Positions 15,001 to 27,401 of a DNA stretch of 64,000 nucleotides are shown piece by piece; the stretch's first letter is position 1; every line of letters starts with the position of its first letter. The stretch comes from Camarhynchus parvulus (taxonomy: Eukaryota; Chordata; Aves; Passeriformes; Thraupidae), in NCBI RefSeq assembly GCF_901933205.1, contig NC_044573.1:36862993-36926992 (forward strand). Direction: 5' to 3'. The position numbers were made by a program, and so were the translations under genes. The notes beneath the pieces were generated by a model that made no database searches, had not been told where the DNA came from, and saw only the letters and a program-made list of their open reading frames with translations.

Positions 15001-15004
15001 AAGC
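9032..15004. other. Unclassified intronic sequence with a GC-richer patch
   Basis: Mostly AT-rich intron. The stretch at about 10020-10370 is clearly richer in G and C than its surroundings, and a short open frame (10053-10424, plus) crosses it, but I recognise no protein in it. A second, weaker GC-rich piece lies at about 10660-10820. A 24-bp direct repeat pair lies at 10382-10454. Confidence 0.65.
10382..10454 (+). repeat. Two 24-bp direct repeats, 49-bp period
   Basis: The 24-bp unit beginning gttacctacctgg occurs at 10382-10405 and again at 10431-10454 with one mismatch (C to G). Start-to-start distance is 49 bp. The 25 bp between them are not obviously related to the unit. Confidence 0.9.
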
Positions 15005-15395
15005 GGCTCAAGAAATGCTTCCATCAGGTCTCCCAGACGCCTGGGTGGATCCCATCTGGCTCCATAAACTTGTGGGTGTTAAGGGGTACAGCCAGCCACT
15101 GACCATTTCCCCTCATATTACAGGGGCTGCATTTTGTAGCACCTTTGCCCTCTCACAGCTCAGGGGGCTTAGTACCCTGAGAACAAATGATCTTACTGCC
15201 CAAGACTGAGGCAAAGGCCTTAAGTACCTCAGCCTTTTCCTCATCCTTTCTCATGGAGATTCTCCTTCAGCCTCCTTTTGTTGCTGACACAGAAACATTT
15301 TCATTTTCTTTCATGCAGAAGCCAGATTAACTCCTACTTGGGTTTTGGCCCTTCTAGTTTTCTTCCTGCATAACCTAAGACAGCACCAGAGGTAC
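15005..15395 (-). mobile_element. CR1 non-LTR retrotransposon fragment (ORF2 linker/start of RT)
   Basis: On the minus strand this reads as a damaged stretch of CR1 ORF2, between the endonuclease and reverse-transcriptase domains. The piece RLCRKKTRRAKTQ is close to the CR1 motif RLCREKIRRAKAQ. Towards lower coordinates come sequences matching the CR1 segment around MGPDGIHPR (here EPDGIHPG). The plus strand shows familiar antisense CR1 words such as gactgaggcaaagg and cctcagccttttcctcatcc. Both ends of the full element are missing and the frame is broken. It is a dead, moderately old insertion lying in the same orientation as PRKN. Confidence 0.88.
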
Positions 15396-15748
15396 TTAAT
15401 TAACATCGATCTTATTCTATTATATCTTACTTGAAGCTGAAAACCATGCATGAAGAATTTTTTTTTGAATCCTCTTAGTTTTAACCTAATCAAGTGCTTA
15501 ATGCTTGATAGCTGAAAAAAATTAAATTGCAAATGTGTTCTGAAACAGAAAAAAACTAATTAATTTATAATGAAAATCACTGGAAGAAAACAAAAACAGA
15601 AAAACACAGTTATAGTACACGTATTTTTAATCTCAGTTTTACATTTCAGGATCTAAATTCACAGTGGTTTCTGATGCTGCTGTAAATTAATTACTATTTT
15701 TTGAAAGATAGAATGAAAGGCAAGATCTATTGTCTTTTATTAATACAG

Positions 15749-15773
15749 ATATATATATATATATATATATATA
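15749..15773. repeat. (AT)n microsatellite
   Basis: About twelve uninterrupted AT units. It is self-complementary and likely polymorphic in length. Confidence 0.95.
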
Positions 15774-18700
15774 AAGCCTAAAGTAAATAATATCATCCAG
15801 ATTCATTAAATGCTTAGGCTGGTTAAAGAATACATGTAGGGCAATATAAGTTGCAAAACGAGAACATAATGAACAAGAAAACAGGGTCTATACAGGGCTG
15901 CCCAGGCATTTTTCAGCTACACATTTCATCAGAAGATGTTAATTTGTTACATTAACTGTAGAACCATACAATTTTGATGATTTGTTTGTAGGGAAAGGTT
16001 TCTTCAGCCATGAATGACATTTCTGGTGTGAGATCCATTCACAGTCCATCCTGGAAGCCCAGGTTCTCACACGACCCCTGAATCAGAGCATGTGCTTGGG
16101 TGCAGGTCCCAGCCAGCTGCCTCTGTGCTGTGCTGGGGCAATTCACAATCAATACCTGAAGTTTTAACATACCAGTTCATGATCCTTCCACAGCTCAGTC
16201 AAGTATAAAGGAAGATTCAGATTCAGGCCCTGCTTTGAATCCTCTTACACTTAATATTACCAGCAAAATCTATCCCACTTTGAATTACCAAGAGGAAAAG
16301 GAAACAGGAAAATCTTGTGGCACAGTTTAAACAAAACTAACTTTGGAGAAGCCCACATTGGAAAGAGTGAATCCCAGTTGGAGGAAAGAGTGTTTAATGA
16401 TAGGTTTGCATGCATATGGAAACTGCTTTGTGGAATTTGTACAGTAAAAAGAGGAGTTTTCTCATATTTACTTCTGAATGTTTCAAGTTTCTTTTAAAAG
16501 AAGTCTGTTGTTCAGACCTCAAGTAAATGGAAGAGACAATTTTGTCTCTGTCAACATTGATAAATTCTTTACACCATTATAGTAAATACCCAGGAGTGTA
16601 TTATGCTGGTGAAAATACTCCTAATGATATAGCATTGAAACAATTCTCCGAATGAAATATCAATAAAAGAAAGATTTTCTCTTCTACACCAAGACCCATG
16701 TCTGCGTCAAGATTTTATCAGCACTGTTGGATAACTTGTGCTTTTATTCACTTCTTAAGCTGCACAGCTATCCATGCAACTTCCTAAAAGCAGAGCAAGC
16801 CTCAGCGCATGTCTATAAATCCATTATTTTGTGGGTTTATTTATGGGCTAAAAAAAACTACAAAATGAGAACAGAATTAAAAAAGACAATTCAGAAGGAA
16901 ACTTGGGGCCAAGTGAAGGCAGTAAGGGAAAATTACAACAGAGATGTTTATTCAATAATATTTTTAACTATTGCTACTCAGCCTCCTTAGATATCTGGAT
17001 CATGCAACAGCTCCAGTATGCTTCCCTGGTGTTTATGAAGCAAACAGCTCTCTGTTTTCCTCTAAGAAATAAATAAATGTCTCACTTTTTCATGTGAATG
17101 TAAATGTATGGACTGTTAATTCTCATACAGAACTCATACTTTTCCTCAGTGACACAATTCCTGGTGCCTCCAACTTAATGTATTATTTTTGACTTCAGAA
17201 AAAAGTAACCACAATAATACCAAATGACCAAGAAACAGAAACACTACTGACTTCTTTATTACGCAGACAGAAATGTTGTCCTTTGTTAGTTTCCCTAACT
17301 TATAAACCAGCAAGTGACCCTTCTTGATATTATGAAGCTTATGAAAAAAAAAATTATAGCATGCAAGTAGGGAATGAATTTTTCAGATTTGTTGCCAAAT
17401 TTTAGAAGGAACACAAAACTAAAATGAATTTTGGCAAAAAACTGACCTACGTATCCAAATCCCAGTGTCACTATGCACTCTTTACATATTTCTTTTTTCC
17501 CCTGAGCTGAGTGCAGTGAGTTTCTTCATTTTGTGGCTAAAACTATCTTTAAGCTCCTTTATACTAAAGAACAGAATTTGATTTCTCTGTGTTTTGCATT
17601 TATTGGATTCTGCATTAAAAATATTCCTGCCACGTATTATGTAGTGGAGATACAACCTAATTAAGCCTGCCAGTTAGATTATCCCATTTTCAGCTGGTGA
17701 TAGCTCAGCACTTACTCCAGCCCTCCAACACACAGAAATCCATACCTCTGGAAACTAGACTAGAGTCTGATTAGTCAATAAGAAATCTGTATCAATAGAC
17801 TCTCTCCCCCTTCGGCATTAGCAGCAAACTAGTACATGGAGAGTCTGGTAGCTCAGGGGGGAGCAACTGTTTAGTTTAAGAACTCAAGTCTCCAAAATTC
17901 TGAGTGACACTGTCAGGCAAGAGGTTTTCAGTAGTCCAGTCAGGAAATTAGGAATTGTCCACAATACTATACTTCACAAGCACACTTGGGTTGCAAAGGC
18001 AAGCACTTGAGAGCTGGGAAATGCCAGATTTACAGAGTTGACAGTGTAAATTTAATTCTCTCCTTGCTGCACATGTCTACACATTGTGGTATAATTTTAA
18101 TTACTCCATTGGACACTGTTTTTTCCACAGGACATCACTCAGCCCCCCAGCTTAATGCAGAAAGGAGCCGAATTAATATTGTACCAACAGCCATAAAAAT
18201 GGTGTTTTCCACTTGCAGATGCTTGACTTTGCAACAAAGTTACATTATTTTGACACAAGTCTGAATAAAATTTGAATTTTATAAAAACACACAGATATGA
18301 AGGAATAATGCAGCAAGAAGGGGATGAATTATTTATATATGACCAGCATCAATGTGATTAATAAAAATAGCAGGAGATGTTAACATCTACATGGTTGAAC
18401 ATGCTTTACAAACACAAAGTCATCATTGTAATTTAGATATTTGAAAACATTTCACAAACCTACAACATTATTATTTGTGACCTTAACCCTACCAAGATAA
18501 TCTGCAGAAGCTGCTGTATAAGATAATGAAGACTACAACAGAAAGCCAGTACACACTAAAATGTGCTGATTATTCTTCAAGTGTAGAAAAATCTGAAAGG
18601 CTAAAATATCTATCCTTTTGTAAAAAGTGGATGTCTTTCTAAGATGCACTGGGGTTTTATTGTCATTAGTTTTACAAAAATGTATGTACGTAAAAGATGT

Positions 18701-19284
18701 AACTGAAAAAGAACCAGAAACTGACCCAAGAGACGCACTAATGTCACAAGCTCCAGCCCTATGGCATAGTCAGTCATCTGGAAAATTGAGGCTATATTTA
18801 GTTCACATTTTCATGCTTTTATTAGCAAAAATCAGCTATGGCTAAAACAATCCAGGCTAAATTTGTTATTTCAGATTAAATGAGTTTTTAACACAATATT
18901 AGCTTGTTTATGCACAGAAGTGAGTCCAATGTTTTCCCCAATTTACAAATCTCCTCTGAATTCAAAGCCATATACCTGATGTCACATCAAAGGCGTAGTT
19001 CCTTTTGTCTCATTACTTTGCTGTGATGCATCATGTTGTTATTAACTGCACTACCATATTATAAAATCATGAAAATGTAAATAAAAAGGCTCTCATTTGG
19101 AAAACAAATCCTCACTGTTCTGTTGTAGTACAGAGTGCTGAATCCAAACATTTCCCTTCAGACAGAGAACAGAACTCAGTAACCAAGACATATTTTTTTC
19201 TTTTTTCTCTTGCAATAGATACTTTTGATCTCACAGGTTCTGCTACAAAAATGATTAAGAATAAATATGCATCAAGTAGCTAAG

Positions 19285-19306
19285 GATATAATCATGTGAT
19301 TATATC
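19285..19306. repeat. Perfect 10-bp inverted repeat, 2-bp spacer
   Basis: The arm gatataatca (19285-19294) and its exact reverse complement (19297-19306) are separated by tg. It is too AT-rich to be strongly informative. Confidence 0.85.
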
Positions 19307-22300
19307 AGTTCTTTGTTTCTTATAATACTAAACTGTTTCTTTTCTTTCTGGCTGGCTGCTCTGAAGGAAGTTTTCCAACTACAAAGACAGCAGGAATTTC
19401 TAAACAAATAGCTGGCTTTTTTACTAGAAATAGAACCAAATTATATGGAACATCTTATGTCACAGTCATTCTACTTATTTCTAAAATTAATTGCCCCATC
19501 TTCTAAGCCTCATTAAAAAAAAATCAATCCGAAGCACTGGAGACTGGATTCAGTCTTCATTAATTGCTTCCACACACTGCTGCTCCCTGGATTCACAAAT
19601 TTATCCTGTCAGCACCAAATCTGGAATATTTCTTCTCAGCCTGCCCTGTTGCTTCCCCTTCCATTTCCCAGGGTCCAGTCCCAACACTGTCTATCAGCCA
19701 CACAGTTACAAGGTTGGTTCTTTCACTGTTTCTGAAAACACAAGTAACGAATTCACACTCCTCTTTGAAAAAGGATAACTTTATGGGAAGCAAATTTAAT
19801 GCAGGACATTAAGTAAACTGATGCTGTCATTAGTGCAAATGTCAAGTTCATTATAGCAGATGTTTCAGCTGAAGATTGCTACACATTAAAAGCTCAAAAC
19901 AAATGTGCAGAGCATTCACCATTTGATTTAGTGTGTTTGTTCCCAAGCTTACATAATTGAGCCAGAAGTGGCTACAGGCATCATTGCCCTGTCTGTAGCA
20001 GGAGCAGGGTTCTGGCTAGACATTCCTGAAACACATCCTGCACACAGCCTGACAAGGATCATTGTTATCAGCACTTGGACATGTAAGACCTTGGTGAAGT
20101 ACAGAAGGCAAAAGCCACAGGTAATGCAGACAGAGGCTGAAAAGAGATCTAGTGAGGCAAGAGCAAGGAACCTCTTGCAACTGCACTATACATGTTGGTA
20201 CAAAAACATCTTTTGGAGGGTTCAGGTGGTGTGATTCTTGTAAATTGTATTGCTTTCCACAAGCTTTACAGTTCTGGAATAGACCTACCTTTTTTGTCTT
20301 CACACAGGGAACAGCAGGTGAAGCCAATTATCAGGAACAGTGATTTCTGAGGCTTTTCTAATTCTCTACCCCTAGACAGAGGACAAAATACTTTCCTGCC
20401 TTTCAGGCCCAAAGTAATTCAATAGAATAATAAATGCCAACAGTAATTAAAAAAATACAAAGGAAAAAATGTGTTCAAAAAAATAAAATTTAAAAATTCA
20501 CATGTGTTTTGAAAAACTTCTTCTAAATCTCTTTCCTAACACTATATTTCAGTTTTTCAATAGCAGTCTTAGTCTGATTTACAGGAACTTACAAACTGCA
20601 GCTGACTCTTCTAAAAGCACTAACAGTCTGAAACAGATTAATAAATTTTTAAAAAAACAGCCTCTAGATGAACGTAAGGAACCCACTCTTCATGATCTTC
20701 CTCAATCTTGCACAGGGCATGGTATAAGGGAGTCCAACAAATACTGCTTCTGAGAGATAAAGATTTCATCATTGCTGTATTCCCATGATTTAGATGCAAG
20801 GTTCTTTTTTGTGCTTAAAAAGCCCTTCCTCTCCCCTTCCTGGAATAGGCCAGCCAGAAACCACTTCAGACAGTGATCAAACAGAGGAAATGTTTTCTTT
20901 CGAAGTTCCACGTATGAACAAGGGGTTTAGGACAATACAACAAACATTTATATGGAAAATGTAACTCAGCATCAAATATGTGTTCAGTGAAAAAGGCTAA
21001 AGAAGCATGAGAGGTCCAAGGAAAGGTAAGAGAAAAAAGCTGCAACACAAACTTGGAGACCAGAGTTAAAGCAACAGTTCAAAAGCAATCTGCATCTAAA
21101 AAAACCAAACCAAACAAAAAAAAATCCTTAGCAATTTCATTTAACAAGAAATTTCAGCTGACTGAAAATATCTGTAAAGTCTTGCAATTATTCTTGCAAA
21201 GGTCTGAACATGTACTTGGCTCTGGTGAGACCAGCCTCACATGGAACCTTAAAATATAGCTCCATGTTCTTGCAGACCCACTTGCAGCACCCAAGGACTT
21301 CACAAGTGACAGGTGAATACACCTGCTACAGGAACCTCTTGCTATCTAAAGCTTCACTGTTGTCAGATGTATAATTAATTGTTTCTGTTCTGCTAACTCC
21401 ATTACATGGTCCACAACACAGTATCACTAAAAATGGACTCCAATTGATGATTGTTTTCATGCAACAATCCAATAAAAATAAGTATTTTACATTTACCAGT
21501 ATAAGAATGTCTCAAAATTAATCTATCCACAGTGGAGTCAAGGATTTGACGTGCAAAACTCAGTTCTGGGAGAGTAAGAAAGCATGGCTGGATTTTGGTT
21601 TTCCAAAGTGTATGCATTTACAGCATTGTAAAAAAAAATTAATTTTATTTTCATAACTGAAAACAAGTTCTCAATTGAGCAGCTTTCATCGAGCCAGCAC
21701 ATATATCAAAATATCTTATTGATGAAAATAAGAATACCTTATAAGAAAACTTTTCTTTTTTCTTGAACTCTAAGATTTCATACTTTATAGCTGTATGAAT
21801 ACACATTTATCACATAAAAAACAAAATATCCTATTTCCTTTGCTTCTGCTACAGAGACGACCTGTAGGATTGTATTGAGATTTTTTTTTATTTCTGATAG
21901 AGATGAGTTCCCTTTGAAGCTGCTCAAGATCCATTGATACCCCTTTTTTTTTCCAACAGTAGCGAGTCCTTTTCACCTGTTCATTCTTTCCCTGGAAATC
22001 ACACTTGATTTACTTTGGATGCTGAAATTACTCAAATCATATTAATAGTAAAGCATAATTTAGAATATGAAATACTTCTATGCTTCTCATTTGAATGGAA
22101 AACCACTCAATGAGAATAACAGACTCCATAATTTCAAGCTCTCCTCTCTTAAATCCACCACAGACAACAAAACCCTACCTCATTAAATGTGAAATTCAAA
22201 CATGAAAAGAATTGGGCAACCTTTAAGGTGAAGTGGTTTAGGGTCACACTTTTTCCTGAACTGAGAAAAAGAATAAAGGAAGGTTGGTTTATCACTTATA

Positions 22301-23112
22301 GTGTGTGTGTTTGTCTTTTTTTTATTGCATTTTCATTTACCCTGTACGTACTTTCCTTTAACCTTGCAGGTTAAATTTTTCTTTTAACCTTCCTGGGTCT
22401 GCCCTCTGTGTTCAGTTTTCACTAAAATAAAAAGGGCAGGGTATGCTGCAACCTTTCTCTGCTTTAGACTTCCCTGAGTATAAAAATCCCAGTACTAGCT
22501 CTGCAGCTCTAGGGAAAATGCTTCTCCGAATAAAATAACCCCCTTCTGCTAGAATGCCACACAAAGAGGTATGGTAGCCACAAACAGAACAATCTTTGTA
22601 GCTTTACAACTATTTTTTGAACACTTAGACAGGAAACTATCACCCATGGGTAAAGTATTCTTGAATTAGAGATGAGAACAGAAGTCTTCCAGAAGTGATT
22701 CTTCTGTCAATGAATGGAAAGAGAGCTTTTCTTGTACCTTAAATAACATCTTAGGAAAACAAATAAACTGGCAGTTAATTTCCAAACTTAAATGAAATTC
22801 AAGTAACACTCTGGGGCTCTAAAGGAGACTGTAATAGAGACCCTGCACTGAAAAACAAAACAGGGCGGGAAGTATTTGAAAGATCACCTAGGAGCAAAGG
22901 CTTTCTCCTCCTATGCTGGAGGCCATGACCATAGATTCAAACAGCTGGTACCTCAAGGATGTAAGGACTACATTAATGTGCTACAGCAGAACTAGGTCTT
23001 GTGTTACCAGGGCAGGGAAGAAATCCATAGAAGAGGAACCTCCAAACAAATCCTTAATGGAGCTTAGCCTTAAAAAATAAATTCTTCATGTATACATGGT
23101 ATCTAGGTATAG

Positions 23113-23248
23113 CTGGAAAATTGCCATCCTACTTTCCAGACTATTCCAATTTGAGTTGTCCTGTGTTTCGGATTTATGCAAAACACAGGGTTAATAATAG
23201 AGAGATGCTTTTGTTATTACTGAGCAGAGCAGGGCTTACACAGAACCT
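23113..23248 (+). repeat. Left arm of inverted LTR repeat
   Basis: Begins ctggaaaattgcca and runs to about the sequence cttacacagaacc. It is the inverted partner of 23509-23637, with roughly 80 percent or better identity by eye, highest at the outer end. Confidence 0.85.
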
Positions 23249-23508
23249 ATCAGCTATCCCGTTCCCTGCTTCTTTCCAAGAGTATTCTCATGAGAGCCTG
23301 CTTCACTGGAATGGCTGCTTGGAAGTAGCCATCACTCCAAACATCCCTCACCTTCTCCTTCTTCTTTCCCCTTGCTTTGCTGAGCATGATGCCATATGGT
23401 CAGGAATATCCCTTTGGTTGGTTTGGGTCACCCGTCCTGTGTCTCCTCCCAACATCCCATGCACCCCCAGTTTCCTCACCAGTGTGGCGGAAAAGCAGAG
23501 AAAGCTTT

Positions 23509-23637
23509 GGCTCTGTGTAAGGCCTGCTCAGCAGCAAAAAAACATCTCTATATTATTAACCCTGTGCCCAGCACAAATCCAAAACATGGGATAAATCAAA
23601 TTGGAATAGTCTGGAAAGTAGGCTGGCAATTTTCCAG
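23509..23637 (-). repeat. Right arm of inverted LTR repeat
   Basis: Reverse complement of the left arm. The outer end reads tggcaattttccag on the plus strand. The loop between the arms is about 260 bp and holds the rest of the antisense LTR. Confidence 0.85.
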
Positions 23638-26600
23638 TGGCTGTTTCTTCATCTGCTGCTTCTGAAGCTGAAGTTTATCCATTGGCAGCATTCCTGGAGC
23701 TCATAACTGTAGTACCTCAGGTACAGGACACAGCTGCCTTTACCCTCTCACTTAACATGGATACTCAGCTGGTAGCTGTAGACATCCTTAAGCTGTTTAT
23801 TCATCGAGAGAGCCCTAACTGCTCTGGAAAAAGCAAGATGCTGCTCTACGCTCTCATCACGTGAAGATGCCAAGTGACATGCACTGCATATTGGAGTCAC
23901 ACTGTAAACAAGGAGTGCTAGTGCTTGGAACCAGCAAGACACCCAAGTGTGTTCCAGCCTGATAACACACATCTTCTAAACAGAAGAGTTCCATATGTAA
24001 CACCAGAATCTTGCATGGTATGCAAACTCATCATGAAAATAACCAGATATATCATCAAAAGATGTTTAGCTTAAAATATATTTGGAAATCGTAAATGCTT
24101 TGTATAATAGTGTTTTTGCATGCATTAGAAGGTGTTTTACTGGGAAACACTAAGGAATATGTTCCTATTTCCTGACATTTGCTAATAATGAAGAAATAAT
24201 TGATACTAACCAGAGTTAAAGCCTGCTATTAGAAATCACAGACTAAACAACCACTTAATGCCATACAAACAACAGCCAACACTGGTACAGAAAGACATCT
24301 AGCACTTAAACTAAAAAAATTTTGTGTACTTTCTAATGATTGCCTAATGAGGGATAGTTTACACTGAATCAAAAAAAGTAAACAATTTCATAATTACATA
24401 ATATAAACACATTCATTGTGACATGGTAAAACTGATAAAATATTTGGCAGACATCTACAAACTGCAGGGACCAGAACAGTGAGGGCATAAGAACAGCAAG
24501 TGTTGATTGACCAGGCTGAAGTTGGAAAAGAGACAGCAAAGAATGAAACCATCGCCAAAGCAAGCCTGGAGAATGAGGGCCCACAGAAAAGAGGCAACAT
24601 GAGCTCCAGAGACCAGAGCTCAGTATTGGAATTTTGAAGAGCAAACTCTGTAGAAGTGGGTCAAAGAGCCTCCAGTATAGTTACAATAAATAATTTTAAT
24701 CTATATTAACTCTTGCATTTACTTAACACCTACTTACAAGAACAAGAGCACATGTTAGTTTACTAAAATTTTAGCTCCTGTTTTATCTTGCTGGGTCTGG
24801 GGATTGACGTCTGAGAACATTTCTTTTGATTGTTTTCTTCCTTCTATTGATTGAAAAGAGAACAAGCTCTGGAAGAGAAGTTACTTAGGAAGTTAGACTT
24901 TAATATTGGGTAAAGAAAATGCTTTCCATTAAATGAATATCAACATAAAATACTTCTTTATTTTTAATTAGTAGAGAGCAAATTTTAAGAGTGATCACTA
25001 TAGGCCCCAGAAGCGTGCAAAGTAAGCAGATAGCTACCATGACCCTCTCAAGAAATGTTGCAGCATTGGATATCTTCCCCTCCCCCTGCCTTTTTTCCCT
25101 GGATTTAACAAAGGGACTGAACAGGATCATAGGAAGGAGCATGAATTCAAATTTTCTTCCATACTCCACATCACTTTAAATTCAAGTCTTAGTTTGATTT
25201 TTCCCCCAGATCCTGAGCTTTGGTAGCTTGCTCTAAGATTCATATTTTGATAATACTGCCTGAGAGTCTCTCTATTCAGAAAAAAAATCTACCAAATATG
25301 CTAATAGCGAGTCAAGTTCCACATTAGCTTTTTTTTTAATTAAGGTGTTATAGCTATGCTTCAACCACCTCAAAAATGAGACAAGCAAACAAAACAACAC
25401 TTCCTTATAATGGAAGGGGACTATCCATGTAGCATGTAGGTGTGCAGCCCATTAAATTCCATTGACTTTCATACATATACAAACATAAATTAACATCTAA
25501 GTTTATATTTCTTTTCTGAAATACTTCACAGCCCAAGTATTGTAGCAGAATTTTAAAAATATGACATTTTTCCTTTCTGCAGAGAAATACTCAATGGAGA
25601 AAATGCCAGATGTGTTCAGTGACTGTGAGATATTTATAAAAAAAACCCTGAATATTGTCATAAAGAATAAGCAGGACTTTTCAGCTGTTTTCAAAAAGAC
25701 ACTTCAATATTTTGACATGAAGGTCCCTGTTATCTAACCTGAAGAGAAATAGCAAAGTTTTCACAAGGAATGACACACCTTTATCTAAAAAGATAACATC
25801 CACATAATGTATTTTGCAACAGAACACAATATTACTATAGCTGTTGCAGTTATCCTGATGATTTAATAGGCCCTTCAAAGGCTTCCTGAAGCCTGCATGT
25901 TCTTCATATTTCCTCTTGTCTATGAATTGATAAAAAAAAGTCACCCTACACTTCCAACACAGGCAGAAGTAACAGAAATTGTGCAAATTACGTAGGTATT
26001 CTGCCAAGATGGAGGTGAGACAATATTTGTTTGAAATCAATAAGTTCAATGAACTAGTTACTAAGTGAGCAGTAACACATCACATGCTGAAAATGAAGAC
26101 AAAGTACTATGAGTACTGAAGAGGGTCTTTGCGTGGAGGGTGGTTGGATTATGAAAAATGTTACTGAGGCCAGCAATTTAGCTGATGTTCATTAGTTTAG
26201 GAAAGAATTAGCAACAAACATGCAGCAACAAATTATATATTTGTTTGTTTATAACAAAGGCATACCAATCTCATTTATAGTTCATAAATTTCACTATTTT
26301 CTGAACTAGTCTTTTCTCAGCATTTACCAAATCTTGGTTCTTATGCATTAGAAATTTGTAGCAAAATATGCTAAAATAGTATTAGCCTGTAATACCCTGA
26401 AATTGGCTAAAAAGACACTTTTTACATCCCGAAACGGTCAATTAATTGAGTCTTATTTGGGACAAAAAAAAGGATGTTTCAAGCTAAATTAGCACACATT
26501 TTTGTCAGCTCAATTCTATTTAAAGCTTTTTAAAGTTCATTAAATTAAAATTTATTTTGAATTTTATGGTTGTAGTAAAGAGGGGAAATATACTACTGTC

Positions 26601-27326
26601 AGCTATTACCTCACATTGCAAGACAACCAGCCTATCAAAAAAAAGAAGGGGTAAATCAGGTTTTGCTTTGAGCTTTCTTCCTCCTGCACATCTAGCAACA
26701 ATTATCTCCTTAAGATGTGTGTCTTAGAGGTTTCCAAGGCTTTCCAGGGCATGGAAAGGAAATGCCACTGTGACATGATGACTTTCTGCTGCTGTTTTGG
26801 TATGACAGAAGCATGAACTGCCTCATGTCTCAGGTGTTAAGCACTTTGAATTCCAGATATTCCTAAATAATTTTCTGTCTGAATACACTTATTTTGAACA
26901 ATTGCTCTTTTCTATTAAAATCATATTTCAAAGAAATAGTTGAGCAAATATAGCTGTTCCCAGATTAATTCCACATTACTTTTGCCTGGAAAATACAGAG
27001 ATTGTGTTCATTTGGTGCTCACTTATGTGGCAAACCCTAGAAAAAGCCAGGATATTATATTCTACAGCTTGATTCCATGTCTTCTCTTGAAAACTGTTAG
27101 CAATTGAAAACCAGCATAAAATGAATGGATGGGGAAATGATCGCTTCCAATACAAAGCAATGCAACTCCTACCTAATGGCTTCAGGTTGTTTCTGTTCAT
27201 CCGGAATCTGAACACCATTAGTTTCTGAAGCATGAAAAGAAATTGAAACAACTAGGCTTTCTATTATCAGAACCTGTAATATATAAAAAGCCTTTAGAAC
27301 CAGAATATTTTAAACAAATATCAAGC
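23638..27326. other. Unclassified intronic sequence
   Basis: AT-rich intron with no feature I can name. The short minus-strand open frame at 25681-26049 shows no recognisable domain. Confidence 0.65.
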
Positions 27327-27401
27327 AATCACAGAATTGTTAAGGTTGGAAAGAACCTTTGGGGACCTAGTCCAACTCCACTGCCAAGGCAGAGTAACCT
27401 T
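27327..27401 (-). mobile_element. CR1 3'-end fragment
   Basis: The plus strand reads aatcacagaattgttaagg, then ttggaaagaacct and ctagtccaactcc. This is the familiar reverse complement of the CR1 3' untranslated end. Only about 75 bp is recognisable, as expected for a heavily 5'-truncated copy. The 3' terminus is at the left (near 27327), where one imperfect unit of the CR1 terminal 8-bp repeat is visible. Confidence 0.85.

Larger units (their letters stand above)
15396..23112. other. Unclassified intronic sequence
   Basis: Ordinary AT-rich intron. It contains the (AT)n microsatellite at 15749-15773 and a short inverted repeat at 19285-19306. No gene, RNA or mobile element was recognised. Confidence 0.65.
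23113..23637 (-). mobile_element. Avian ERV LTR remnant forming a fold-back structure
   Basis: From about 23290 to 23637 the plus strand reads as the reverse complement of a common avian endogenous-retrovirus LTR. Recognisable words include cagcacaaatccaaaacat near 23565-23585, ggctctgtgtaa at 23509 and tgagcatgatgccatatgg near 23380. The TATA region typical of the family looks degraded. At the left, 23113-23248 is a second, inverted copy of the same LTR 5' region. It pairs with 23509-23637 over about 130 bp, and the outermost 40 or so bases differ at one position. No TG...CA ends or target duplication could be fixed. The 168-residue open frame crossing it (23088-23594) is incidental. There are no retroviral genes. 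Confidence 0.8.

Noticed and set aside
23088..23594. Longest open frame in the window (168 residues, plus strand)
   Set aside because: It lies across an LTR remnant read in antisense, shows no domain, and owes its length to the LTR's higher GC content.
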